From Gadus chalcogrammus (Eukaryota; Chordata; Actinopteri; Gadiformes; Gadidae), in the NCBI RefSeq assembly GCF_026213295.1, contig NC_079419.1, forward strand, positions 21,455,180 to 21,519,179: a stretch of 64,000 bases of DNA. Reading direction: 5' to 3'. Below the pieces are notes generated by a model that was not told where the DNA came from, did not search any database, and was given only the letters and a program-made list of their open reading frames with translations. The position numbers and the translations under genes are program-made. Shown here in pieces: positions 39,310 through 49,549 of the stretch. How positions within the stretch are numbered: the stretch's first letter is position 1; each line of letters opens with the position of its first letter.

Positions 39310-39412
39310 AATAATAATAATAATACATTTAATTTAGAGGCGCCTTTCAAAACACCCAAGGTCACCTTACAGAGTCATCATACATTTTTTAAAAAACAAG
39401 ACATTGTGGAAA

Positions 39413-39443
<31 letters not shown>

Positions 39444-39804
39444 CATAAGCAATAATAAATAAATAAAACAAAAACAAGACAAAACAAAACAAAAAAACTA
39501 TCAAAACAGTGATCAGTTAGACGTTGTGTGCGAGTTTGAACAGGTGAGTTTTGAGTTGTGACTTGAAGGTTGTAATGGTGTCTGACTGTTTTATGTGTGG
39601 GGGGAGGGAGTTCCAGAGCCTGGGTGCTGAACAGCTGAATGACCGGGCACCCATTGAAGTGAGTCGTGATGTGGGGATACATAGTAGTCCAGCAGAGGTT
39701 GAGCGGAGGGAGCGGGAGGGAGTGTATTCTTGGAGGAGGTCGCAGAGATAACTGGGGGCTAGGTTGTGGAGAGCTTTGTAGGTGAGGAGTAGGGTTTTGT
39801 ATAA
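39310..39804 (-). mobile_element. 5'-truncated L2-like LINE, 3' end
   Basis: Inverted, almost identical copy of 12523-13076. The - strand frame 39807-39517 encodes the same reverse transcriptase tail, identical over its ~93 shared residues from YKTLLLTYK. It is followed by the T-rich 3' region and an (ATT)n tail at 39310-39325. Its 5' end is immediately followed by a 15-bp inverted copy of its own first bases (arms 39788-39802 and 39813-39827). Confidence 0.75.
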
Positions 39805-39827
39805 CACTGGGTATACAAAACCCTACT

Positions 39828-40671
39828 ATTGGGTAGCCGAATAACACTTTGAAGGTAAGGTATTTCGTTTTTTTGTCAACTGTTCTCAGGTTTATTCTAG
39901 TTGCAATATAAGATGAAGTTATTTTCACCGAATATTTTTTATTGTGAACCTGACTGACGTAACGTAAATTAAGTAGGCTAAATAGGGCTGTAACGCGTAA
40001 CGAAACCGTAATCGCGACACTCACTTTAACTTTTTAAGCCACGAACCTGTCTCGCAGTGTGAGAAGGCAGAAGCGCGATACGCCCTTTCTAACTCTCCGG
40101 TAAAATTGTCCGATTGAAATTTGCTAATTTGTCTAAATAATATATGGCTGTGTCCCAATTCATAGGACGCATCCTTCGTAGACCGCGTCCTTCGAAGGAT
40201 GCGGCCTTCGTAGACCGCGAAGGACACTCCGAAGGCCGAAGAAATGGGACGGTCTAGCCTACGGAGCATTTCTGGTTTACGTAACAAACCGTTACCGGCC
40301 TTTCACTTGCGTGACCACGCGCTGCTCCTGTCACCTAGCAACCCTGACAGCTGAACTGACCTGTTAGTAAACAGAAGTTAAACCGGACAGCGCGAAAAAA
40401 AGAAACCAACAAAAATTATTATTGATCATTATGTTTTTGTATATAGTAGTTTTATAATAATTGTTGTAAATAGTCACATGAATGTTTGTTGTAAATAGTT
40501 TTATTGTTGTTTATATGTTTTATAAGTTAAATACTAATACATTAGTCTATACAAAAAAGTTAGGTCTAAGGGTTTTAATAAATAGTTAATCAAAAAAGTT
40601 AGTTAAATAAGTTAGTTTCAATAAATATGTAAATAATAATAAACAATGTGTTAATTATAACAGAACATAAG
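39828..40671. other. Intergenic sequence with a Harbinger-like end
   Basis: At 40146, ggctgtgtcccaattcat resembles a fish Harbinger terminus. It is followed by palindromic gaaggatgcgg/ccgcgtccttc phrases (40165-40260). The matching right end was not found. This may be the left end of the element that carried the Myb/SANT-like gene at 40672-41370. Confidence 0.4.
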
Positions 40672-41370
40672 TTATTTGTCCACCAAACGCTCCAAAATTG
40701 AGAAAAACCTATCCATTCTTTCCCTGCTCTCCTGGGCTCTTCTCTCCTCTGCCTCCCTTTGTAGCCTCATGTCCTCTTTTATTAACTGGAACATTTACAT
40801 TTAACATTTACAGTTAGGGCATTTTGCAGACGCTTTTATCCAAAGCGACTTACAATAAGTACATTTGTCATAAGAAGTGCATCAATATATCGCTGTCGGT
40901 ACAGAAAGGAAAAAAACACGTACAGAAAGTGCAAGTACCACAATCGCTAGGCTAACCAATTCCCTGTGTTACAGCCATTATAGCAGCTACTGCAGTTGCT
41001 ACACAGTTAAGTACAATAATACAATACAATACAATACAACACAGTGTACAATGGTTGCCAGAAGGGGGAGGGTGGTTATGCAGTCGAGGTGGACTCTGAA
41101 CAGGTGAGTCTTGAGTCCTTTTCGGAAGATAGTGAGTGACTCTGGAACATGTCTTCCTCTGTCCCTCTTTCTGGACCTTGGCCCTCGCTGTCTTTCCTCC
41201 TCCTGATCCTTGTCCTCCACCTCCTGATCCACCACTGCTGTACTTGGCCCTGGTGTGTTCTCAGGGATGGAGGCAATTAGGACAGGGGGGTTGGTGGAAT
41301 GCCTCTGTCCCAATACCTTATCCATGGGGACAAACCAGGGCCAAGTGGCAGCACTGGGTTTCCCCCCCAA
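40672..41370 (-). pseudogene. Myb/SANT-like Harbinger accessory gene, split by a LINE
   Basis: On the - strand the frame begins MGGKPSAATWPWFVPMDKVL, then has GQRHSTNPPV and an acidic stretch EVEDKDQEEE. This resembles the linker of the Myb/SANT-like DNA-binding partner encoded by PIF/Harbinger transposons. It is then interrupted by a LINE and resumes at about 40790 with the helical C-terminus MRLQREAEERRAQESRERMD and FSILERLV, stopping at 40672. The insertion breaks the frame. The Myb domain proper would lie upstream of 41370 and was not recognised. Family call is moderate. Confidence 0.5.
40795..41141 (-). mobile_element. 5'-truncated LINE inserted in the Myb-like gene
   Basis: Flanked by a 9-bp duplication, ctggaacat, at 40786-40794 and 41142-41150. 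On the - strand the insert opens with the RT tail (SLTIFRKGLKTHLFR) and ends in the common fish LINE tail ttgtaagtcgctttggataa, followed by tgtaaatg-type repeats. The target duplication shows it is a single retrotransposition event into the older gene. Confidence 0.75.
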
Positions 41371-41646
41371 CCCCTGGCCTGACCCTGGATACTTGCAATC
41401 CTAAGGCAGAGGAAATCAATCATGGCAGTTAACAACAACAGCAGTATCAAAACAAATTTCAGCAAAAGTGTTTATTAACTTGCATGGTTAAAACAAATAA
41501 TGTATATTTAAAATGACATGTACATACTTTATATATATTTTTTAAATTGTCCCATTTATTTTCTCCAGAATTGTCCTAAACACAGAGACATTATTAATCA
41601 GAGAAAACAAGAGACACATTTATCAATCATGTTAATAGCCCATGTT

Positions 41647-41967
41647 AACAATAGGCCATTTATAATATATATATTTGACCATCTTGTAAAGGTTACATTT
41701 AAATTAGCCCTCATCCTATATGAAGCCCATAATAATAAGACAACCAGTAGAAGTCAAAACACCCTTTTTCTTTGTGTGTTTTTCTAGTGCTGTCTAGTAC
41801 TGATGCGAGCTGTGACTTTTTTTTGTCTTTCTTTCTTTAATAACCCAAAATAGGACATCGTAGTAAACGATTTCTGGGGATGTTGTATCCGTCCTGCTGT
41901 TTAATGAGGGCTAATTTAACTAACCTTTACAAGATGGTCAAATGAAGATATATGAATGGCCTATAAT
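41647..41967. repeat. Inverted repeat with arms of about 65 bp
   Basis: The left arm at 41647-41714, with gaccatcttgtaaaggttac and attagccctcat, reappears inverted at 41904-41967. The ~190-bp loop shows no protein. It could be a small foldback transposon. Confidence 0.65.
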
Positions 41968-42001
41968 AATTGTTATAAACTAACTTACGATATAAATAAA
42001 C

Positions 42002-42457
42002 TAGAGCTGTCAGTTAAACGCGTTATTAACGGAGTTAACGCAAACCAATTTTAACGGCGTTAAAAAATTTAGCGCGCGATTAACGCAATTATTTTATTAA
42101 AAATAAATAAAAATATATATTTTTTTTCTTTGGCTCAAAACAAAGAAGCAGTAGCCTGACTGCTATGTTCAAATGACATTTGTTCAAAGCAGTCGTTTAA
42201 TTGCACTATAGGCTCTTTTTTTGTATCGTCCTGTTTTGATCAGTATATGCCAATGTTGTTATCAATAAAAAATCATTTGCACAAGGCAAGCCGATGCACT
42301 TCACCATGTTGATAAGAGAATTAAAATGAGAAGAATTATGGGACAAAAAAATCAAGGGATATTTAGCATAGAAAAATAATTTGCGATTAATCGCGAGTTA
42401 ACTATGACATTAATGCGATTAATCACGATTAAATATTTTAATCGCTTGACAGCTCTA
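42002..42457. mobile_element. hAT MITE with perfect 8-bp target duplication
   Basis: The ends tagagctgtca (42002) and tgacagctcta (ending 42457) are perfect inverses. They are flanked by identical aaataaac at 41994-42001 and 42458-42465. The subterminal regions carry many acgcgttaa/attaacgcg and gattaatc phrases. The element is 456 bp and non-coding. Confidence 0.88.
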
Positions 42458-43149
42458 AAATAAACGATTGTTTCTTTACCCCCAAGCCACACTTGCTGAG
42501 TATTTCATCCCGGTGAACAGCTCATCGTTCTCCCCCCTCAATAGAATAAATCGAGCAGTATGCTGCTGGCTCCCTAAACCAAAACCAAATGTTAGAATTA
42601 GTTTTGCTTTACACTACCAAACAAAAGCAGCTTAAATAGAAAAATAACCAAGTTAACTGTGTAAGCAATCCCAACGTCTGCACTCTTAAAACAAATGTGT
42701 TGTTAGCTGACACAATGTGTGTGTTATTACCGATTAGACACATATTGTGTTGTTTTCTACAAATTGTGTGTTGTTTGATCTAATGAGTGGACGCACACAA
42801 CATGTGTCAAAACATTGACCAATCACATCACTACTTCAAGTTCAACATCTTTGCGCGCCCAAATAGAACGTTCTTTTTTGAAAGATGCACTGGTAACCAC
42901 GGGGTTTTAACTGATGCGACACTCGACAGCAGAAGACTAAAGCAGAAGAAGCAGAAGACTAAAAGGTAATGTTTAATGTCTTTGTACTTTACTTGAGTTC
43001 GCAAAAATAAAAAGCTTAATACCCTGGCATTGTATTTGACGATGAGAGGCTTGTTGTGTCATGCTGGTGTGCTGAATGGTGGTAGTTATGTAAGTGTAGC
43101 TAACACCAGAGCCATAATGAGGCTCTGGCTAACATTTACTGGGGCCTGC
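42458..43149. other. Unassigned intergenic sequence
   Basis: No gene is recognised. At about 42690-42790 the word tgtgtt is over-represented (acacaatgtgtgtgttatt and similar), a low-complexity stretch. Confidence 0.35.
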
Positions 43150-43378
43150 CCGTAATTCCGACGCCTCATTGTTCCGACGTCTCAATGTTCCGAAATATTT
43201 CCCATTAGATCGACATGCCACTATTCCGACGGTTCAATGTTCCGAAATCGAAACCCATTGGTCCGAAGGTCCGTTAGTCCGACTTTTCAAAAAGGAGGCG
43301 CATTAGGCCGACGGTTGAATATGCCGAATAGGAAAAAGAGTTTTATACCTCGCTCGCTCCCTCTCTCTCTCACTCTGT

Positions 43379-43425
<47 letters not shown>

Positions 43426-43790
43426 GAGAATTATTAGACCTCCGCTCTCTGTCCATGGTGCTGCAACACTGTGTCGAAATGAAGTGAAGCGTTGTCTTTT
43501 TGCCCTCAAAAATTCATCGTGAACGTGATATGTAGGCCTAGGTTGTATTTTGGAGACAGAGTGAGAGTGAGAGAGAGGGGGAGCGAGCAAGGTATAAAAC
43601 TATTTTTCCTATTCGGCATATTGAACCGTCGGCCTAATGCACCTCCTTTTCGAAAAGTCGGACTAACGGACCTTCGGACCAATGGGTTTCGTTTTCGAAA
43701 CATTGAACCGTCGGAATAGTGGCATGTCGATCTAATGGGAAATATTTCGGAACATTGAGACGTCGGAACAATGAGGCGTCGGAATTACGG
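43150..43790. mobile_element. Foldback element with long arms and TTCCGA subrepeats
   Basis: The left arm, 43150 to about 43364, begins ccgtaattccgacgcctc. The right arm, about 43563-43790, ends gaggcgtcggaattacgg. The arms are inverted copies with only a handful of mismatches over some 215 bp. Each arm is built from repeats of ttccgac, ttccgaa or gtccga spaced about 15-20 bp apart. The central spacer of about 200 bp starts with a (GT)n tract at 43381-43423 and has no open frame of note. Superfamily unknown. Confidence 0.85.
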
Positions 43791-43820
43791 CATGGCACCC
43801 ATTTACTAGCTAGCTTGTAC

Positions 43821-43936
43821 TGACAACCATAGACATATAGAATTATTAGTAATTATCTATGAACTGAAGGTTGTCAGCATAGACATATAATTACTAACAA
43901 TAATATGAATTCTATATGTCTATGCTGACAACCTTC
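43821..43936. repeat. Compound hairpin of a 24-bp motif
   Basis: The motif gaaggttgtcagcatagaca at about 43866 is repeated inverted at about 43916-43935. A third, partial inverted form, gacaaccatagacatatag, lies at 43822. It immediately follows the foldback element and may be another MITE remnant. Confidence 0.6.
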
Positions 43937-44409
43937 TGTTCGTAGCTAACGTCGTTAGCTTATGTAAGCTACCTGTTAGTAGCTAGCTAAGGCAACGTTA
44001 ACGGTTGAAGTTAGCTAGCTAGACAACCTGGATAATTTAATCTGTAAAATTGGTTAGCATTTTTTTATTCGCTATTGAAAACATGGAGAGTTAGAGATAG
44101 TAAAAACCTGGCTAGTAACATCTATCGTTTTCTAATGACGAAGGCTCTTTTAAGCACATATCATAGATACTCTTTGGTCATAGCTTTAGAGCTAGCTATT
44201 TTGCATGCAGTGTTGGCTAGTTTGCGCCATTTTGTATAACAGAGCAGCGCCAGTGGTGTAAATCAGTTTTCCCCAAACCTTTTTCTCTCGAAGCACAATA
44301 TATGTATTCTCTGAAAATAATCTCACGGCACACCAGCATTACATTTTATCGCTGTGAAATATTATCAGTGCCTACTATACGATAATTTGTTGTGAAATGC
44401 CTTTTAAGT

Positions 44410-44981
44410 TAGGCTGACCAAACGTCCTCTTTTCCCCGGACACGTCCACTTTTTACGTCCCGTCCGGGGCGTCCGGGGGGGTTTTATTAATTGATGATAA
44501 TGTCCGGTTTTCGGACATTATCTCGTCGCATATTTGTTTTTGCCTCGTCGCATATTTGTGTTTCTGGGTCTTTCACATAACCTACTAGTTATTACCATTG
44601 TATATGTCTATGGTTATTACGGCCTTCCAAGTTCTGGAAATGGTATCTCCCTTACGTTCCACCTTCTTGCGCGAGCTGACTGTAGAGAGAGTCTGTCATT
44701 GGGCGACCAATCTCAGGGTTGCCAGAGCCACGATAATTATCCTCCAAATACGACCATTTTGAGCCTTTGGTACGTTACTTTGCCATTTCCAATCTGGCAA
44801 CATTGAGCACCTTGCCGCTTCCACTCTTTTTACAACAGCACATTACATCTGCAGCCATGCCTAAACGTAAATGTAAGTTCACGGACGAACTAAAGAAAAA
44901 ATACCCATGTTTTCGCCTCCCCCCCCCCCACCCGCGCGACGAAGTGTCCTCTTTTTCACAAACTCAAATCTGGTCACCCTA
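44410..44981 (+). mobile_element. hAT element remnant with 8-bp target duplication
   Basis: The ends taggctgaccaaa (44410) and ctggtcaccct plus a (ending 44981) are inverses with small differences. They are flanked by identical ttttaagt at 44402-44409 and 44982-44989. Near the right end, at 44857, the + strand frame reads MPKRKCKFTDELKKKYPCFR, the start of a hAT transposase, and is then cut off. The element is an internal-deletion derivative of an autonomous hAT. The pyrimidine run at 44921-44930 is a likely length-error site. Confidence 0.8.
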
Positions 44982-45355
44982 TTTTAAGTTTACTTTGTTA
45001 GTCCCCCCCAAGGCACAATGGGCAAGGCACAATGGAATCGGGAGCATTCTCCTGTGAACTTGAATGCATAGCTCGAGTAATGGTCATTGTATTGTCTGTT
45101 CCTGACCTGTTTAAATGTATTTTTCTGTTCAGTTCTACAACAGAGTGACGGATCAAATAAGGGGATCAAATAAAACACAGTTCGGTAAGATTTCATTACT
45201 CAAATACGGCACTATCTATAAATCTAATCTTACTTTTTGACCCGTGCCACATGGCTTGATTAGCTAGCAAAACAATGGCAATGGTAGAAGTGGGTGTCTG
45301 TTTTTTTTATTGTAGTGAATAATGACTAAAACCTTGTTTTTCTTCTCTTCTTCAG

Positions 45356-47982
45356 CAAATGGAGGCTATCTTAAAAAAAATACTGGCGTCTATATACCTA
45401 GACGGCAGAGAGATCTGTAAGAGAGTTTACCATCTAAACAATGCAAAGGAATTACTTGATGAAGGAAAATCTCAAGATGGCCTACCTCCTGAAGTTTATA
45501 TAGATCGATTTCTGAAGTATAATGCAGACTTTAATGAATTTATTGATGCAGATCAGAACACAGACATCAACGAGCTTGATAAATTTCAGTTATTTTTCCG
45601 GTCGGTTTCTGGGCTAGCGGAGGTCGTAAATGTATCTGTATCTGGGCTAGCGGAGGAAGAAATTGAACTGATATGTTCGGTAAGGCTGTATGATAAGAAA
45701 GCTTTGAATACGATTTGGTTGAATAGTTGTTTCTAACTTTTCAAGTAATTGTGCAGTCCTGTGTTTTAAATGTTTGTTTAGGGATTTTAAAATGCACCAA
45801 TGGCTCATACACTTTTGCTTTTGTTTGTGTTTTTCTCCAGCCTCCTCCCCTGCCAAGACAGACTCATTCTGCCCATGAGCCCATGGGCAGGCTGGACGAC
45901 AGTGGATTGGAGGCACTAAAAGTGCTAATTAAATCAAAAGCTCCAAACATAATAGCAGAGTATGAGAAATCTGGCACGATATCCACCAAAAACAGGATGC
46001 TTCTTGTGAGGGTTGCTGTCAGCAATCTTGTGGAGAGACGAGGATTGTGAGTGTGAGATTCAAAGTATTGACAGTGGAGTGAAATTTGTTCTTATATCAT
46101 ACTTAAAATGTGTATTTTAGTCAATACATATGAAGTGTGAGTATAGCTGATGGCAATACATGTTACTAATTGAAGAGTTTAGGTGCAAAAACCTCTAAAA
46201 ACCACTTCTGTGAAAAATGAGATATGATATAAAGGGAAATATTATCAGTGCCTACTATACGATATTCATGCCAGCTGTGTTTTTTCCAATTTACCACAAA
46301 AAATGTCATGTGGACTTCTGAACTCTTCAATGTGTCTTTAGAAATGGTTTGGTTGATGCTGTCTGTTATTTATTAGTTACCCATCCAGTGATGACAAGGT
46401 GCGTCTTGCCAAGAATGTTGTCACCACGTTTCCAAAATTGAGTGTCAAAATCCAGGAACACAATGAAGGATATGTAAGTGAAAACAAAAATATGTTTACC
46501 TTCCCACCCCACATTTTACTAATGTACCAAATGTTAATGGTTTCAGAAATGAGGGCAAGTGTTTTGTTGCTATTGTATGCCTCATGTCCACTCTCTCACT
46601 TCAACCCATGAAAAGGAACACTACTATGATCCAGCCTCTCACAGCGGTTTCATTGAAATGAAACTTCGAAACCTGAGAAGGGACATGGAGGAAAGCCAGA
46701 AAAGATATCGCCGGAAGAACAAAACCTGTGGCACTGTAACTCTGACTTTGACCTCGTCTATGGCAAACACAGACGAGGATGTGAGTGAGTGGGTAACCCT
46801 GGCAAAGAGAATGAAGCCCTCACCTGAAAACCTCTCAACAATAAAGCGTGCTATGGACCGGACCTACACTCACAGAAGAATATGGATCACAACACAATCT
46901 CCATCATTGGCTGAGATATTTAATCAGTATCCACGATTCGTTGACATTACACACCTGGTAAGCAAACTCTTAATACTATTATTTATTTTTTAGCTACAGT
47001 GTATCTGTCCTTTGAAGCCCCCCCCAATACCTCAGTAATATACTGTAAATTCAAATGAACAAATTGTATTGAATATTTATCTTTGTACATTTTAGTTGGA
47101 TTTAGACTTCGATAAACAGTTCGAGGGGAAGGCTGATCTTTTCCTTCGCAAATGGGAGACAAATATCATCCCTAAGCTGATGAAGGTTGCTGCATTGGAG
47201 ATGTCTGAGGATCTGGAAAATCCTTCAACCACCGGGAACAACAGTGATGGTATGTTGGGTCGCATTCAGGAAGATAGGGGGGGAAATGCACTTATAACTT
47301 TTATGGACAATGGATAATTACTGAAGCCAGTTTAATTGTTCAAGATGACTTAATCTTGTGTAAGGGTAGATCTCTAATTTGGATTCTAATATTTTCATGT
47401 AGACATGCTTTGCTTCAAAGCACTTCAGGTGCTCACGCACCTTCTTCCACCAACGGCATCAGGACGAGGGGCTGGATGGAGTCGCTGCAGTGTTAAATCA
47501 GCCATTTCCTACCTCATGGACTTTGTGCAAGTATGTTTGTGTCTTATGACTTTTTGGTTGCATCACTGTTCACTGAACCTCCTGATGTTGTGTTGTGGTC
47601 TCCTCCCCATGCTGGTTTACTAATGTAGTAATTCAAACGTTTTGTGTTACAGCCTGGAACGAGCATTTCATCATTGCTTGATAATCCTGATCCATCGAGG
47701 GGCCACCAGCCAAGCATCGTGTGCATTGGACACCCAAGTGGAGCTGCCCAGCAGTATCTGATCGTCGCCAAAAGTGACAAGATTGCTGTGCCACTTGGAG
47801 ATGAAGGGCTGACCTGCGCAATTGACAAGCTCTTCAAGATGTATTGGGTTTGCAATCTTAAGTACCCTGTCCAACTGCAGTCTGTCTTCTCCTTCCTGGA
47901 GCATATTTATGAATTACCAATTTCTGTAAACAAAAGATCTAAAGTTATTGAGCTTATCTCCAAGCTCCAGGCTATATCATAA
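45356..47982 (+). CDS. SAMD3-like protein, seven coding exons
   Basis: The exons 45356-45679, 45841-46046, 46377-46473, 46616-46957, 47096-47249, 47403-47530 and 47653-47982 all have GT-AG borders. They join without a stop into 525 residues from the ATG at 45359. The middle region has YPSSDDKVRLAKNVVTTFPK then HYYDPASHSGFIEMKLRNLR. The C-terminus has PSIVCIGHP, YLIVAKSDKI and LFKMYWVCNLKYPVQLQSVF. The same two regions appear in the gene at 58691-61065 and resemble the middle of vertebrate SAMD3, so I place it in the large fish SAMD3-like family. No SAM or PB1 domain is visible. Further 5' exons may exist; a possible non-coding exon ends at the donor gtaagat near 45185. Biochemical role unknown. 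It stops 7 nt before the transposase-like frame at 47990. Confidence 0.7.
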
Positions 47983-48845
47983 ATAAGCCATGTATGTGTG
48001 CCCAAGGTGCAAGCGCGTCATTGGAGGAGAAGCCAGGAAGCTTATCCGGCATCTTAGAACCTTTCATGCTTTATCAGATTCCCAAGACTTTCAAATTGTA
48101 TGTTGCCAGAACAACTGCCAAAGAACATATCACAATCTAAACTCCTATAGAAAACACCTTAAGAAAGACCATTCAAAAGTTATATCAAATGAACAAATTG
48201 ATTATGTCCCAGGACACTTGGAATGTTGTAATATGTTGAATGATGATGAAATTGATAATGAACCAATTCCAGAAGAAGCCACAGTAGATCTCAGAACAGC
48301 GGATTCAGCAACTCTTAATGATTGCGCATCTGCATTTGTAGCCCAAATGTATTCCTCACCTAACACAACTCTCACTGATGTGCAGAGGAGTGTTACATGT
48401 GCCAAAGAAGTCCTAGACCGAACTATAGACATTGTTGAAGAGAAAATGCTCTCCTTTATAGATGCCCATTCTTTACCTCATGATGACGATGCTTTTAAAA
48501 CTTTGATGCAAGAATTGGAAAATGGGAGGAAAATGTTTGAAGATGTTGACACTCCCTATAAAATGACCAAATACTTCTCTGATAAAAAGTGTCTTGTGAA
48601 ACCAACAGACATATTCTTAGGGCATAGGGCAGATACTGCCAGAAATGGACAAATGACACAGGTGCTGATGTCAGACACATGTCAGTACATTCCTATTATT
48701 GACACCATCAGATTTCTTTTTGGCAAAATGCACAAAATGGGAGCTGTGTATTTTTCCTTGAGGAACTTGCCTGCAGAGTACAACTCATCTCTGGCAAACA
48801 TTCATTTGTGTCTCCTTTTTAACTCTATAGACAAAGAAACCTATG

Positions 48846-49482
48846 TGTAACTGCCTCTGTGTCAGTCAGCGCGGTATTTCTGAGTTATTTATTTTGGTAG
48901 GAACCAAAGTTCTCTAAGGCGGAACCTTTGTTTTTGTATCGCCCGTTTCCGTCAGGACATACTTTAGCGTAACACTCATCAAAAAAAGTCCGCTGATTTA
49001 GTACATGTTTTTCAGTGCTGATGCATCTGCAAAATAGCTCTTAGCATCAAGATAAACAATCCTACAGAGTAATGCCAAGCTACACAAATTTCCTCTTGCA
49101 ATGCAGCTACTAAGGTATGTTTTGCTGACGTTTTTTGTGTGTGTTTTCTGTTCTTGTTTGTATTAAATTGTTTTTATACAGCTAAGGGCTAACACCGTTA
49201 AGGGCTAACACATGTTGGGCTTAGTTAGATTGGTCTTTGTGTTTTGTTGTATTATATGTAACCAAAGTGTATTGTGTATACAGTAGCCTAATTGAAAGTG
49301 ACGACATTACCAGGACAATGTTGGGATATTACTGTATGGCTTGTTATTATTTTGACTAGTGATTATTGTATTTGTGTATTATGTTTTTTGATTACAGTTT
49401 TCACGGTCTGGATGAACCAAATAAATCCTGCCAGTAAACAAAAAGGAAACTCGTTGCTGTCGTTTGTACTGAGGGAATTATA
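48846..49482 (+). repeat. 5' LTR of the BEL/Pao element
   Basis: 637 bp, starting tgtaactgcctctgtg and ending gagggaattata. It differs from the 3' LTR by one base in the phrase gtc(c/a)gctg and one in caa(a/c)tttcc. Confidence 0.95.
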
Positions 49483-49549
49483 GTGAAAACTTAGCTGCTC
49501 ACGAAGACAGCACCAAAGAGCAGTGAATGACAACAGTAAGGCAAGTAAG

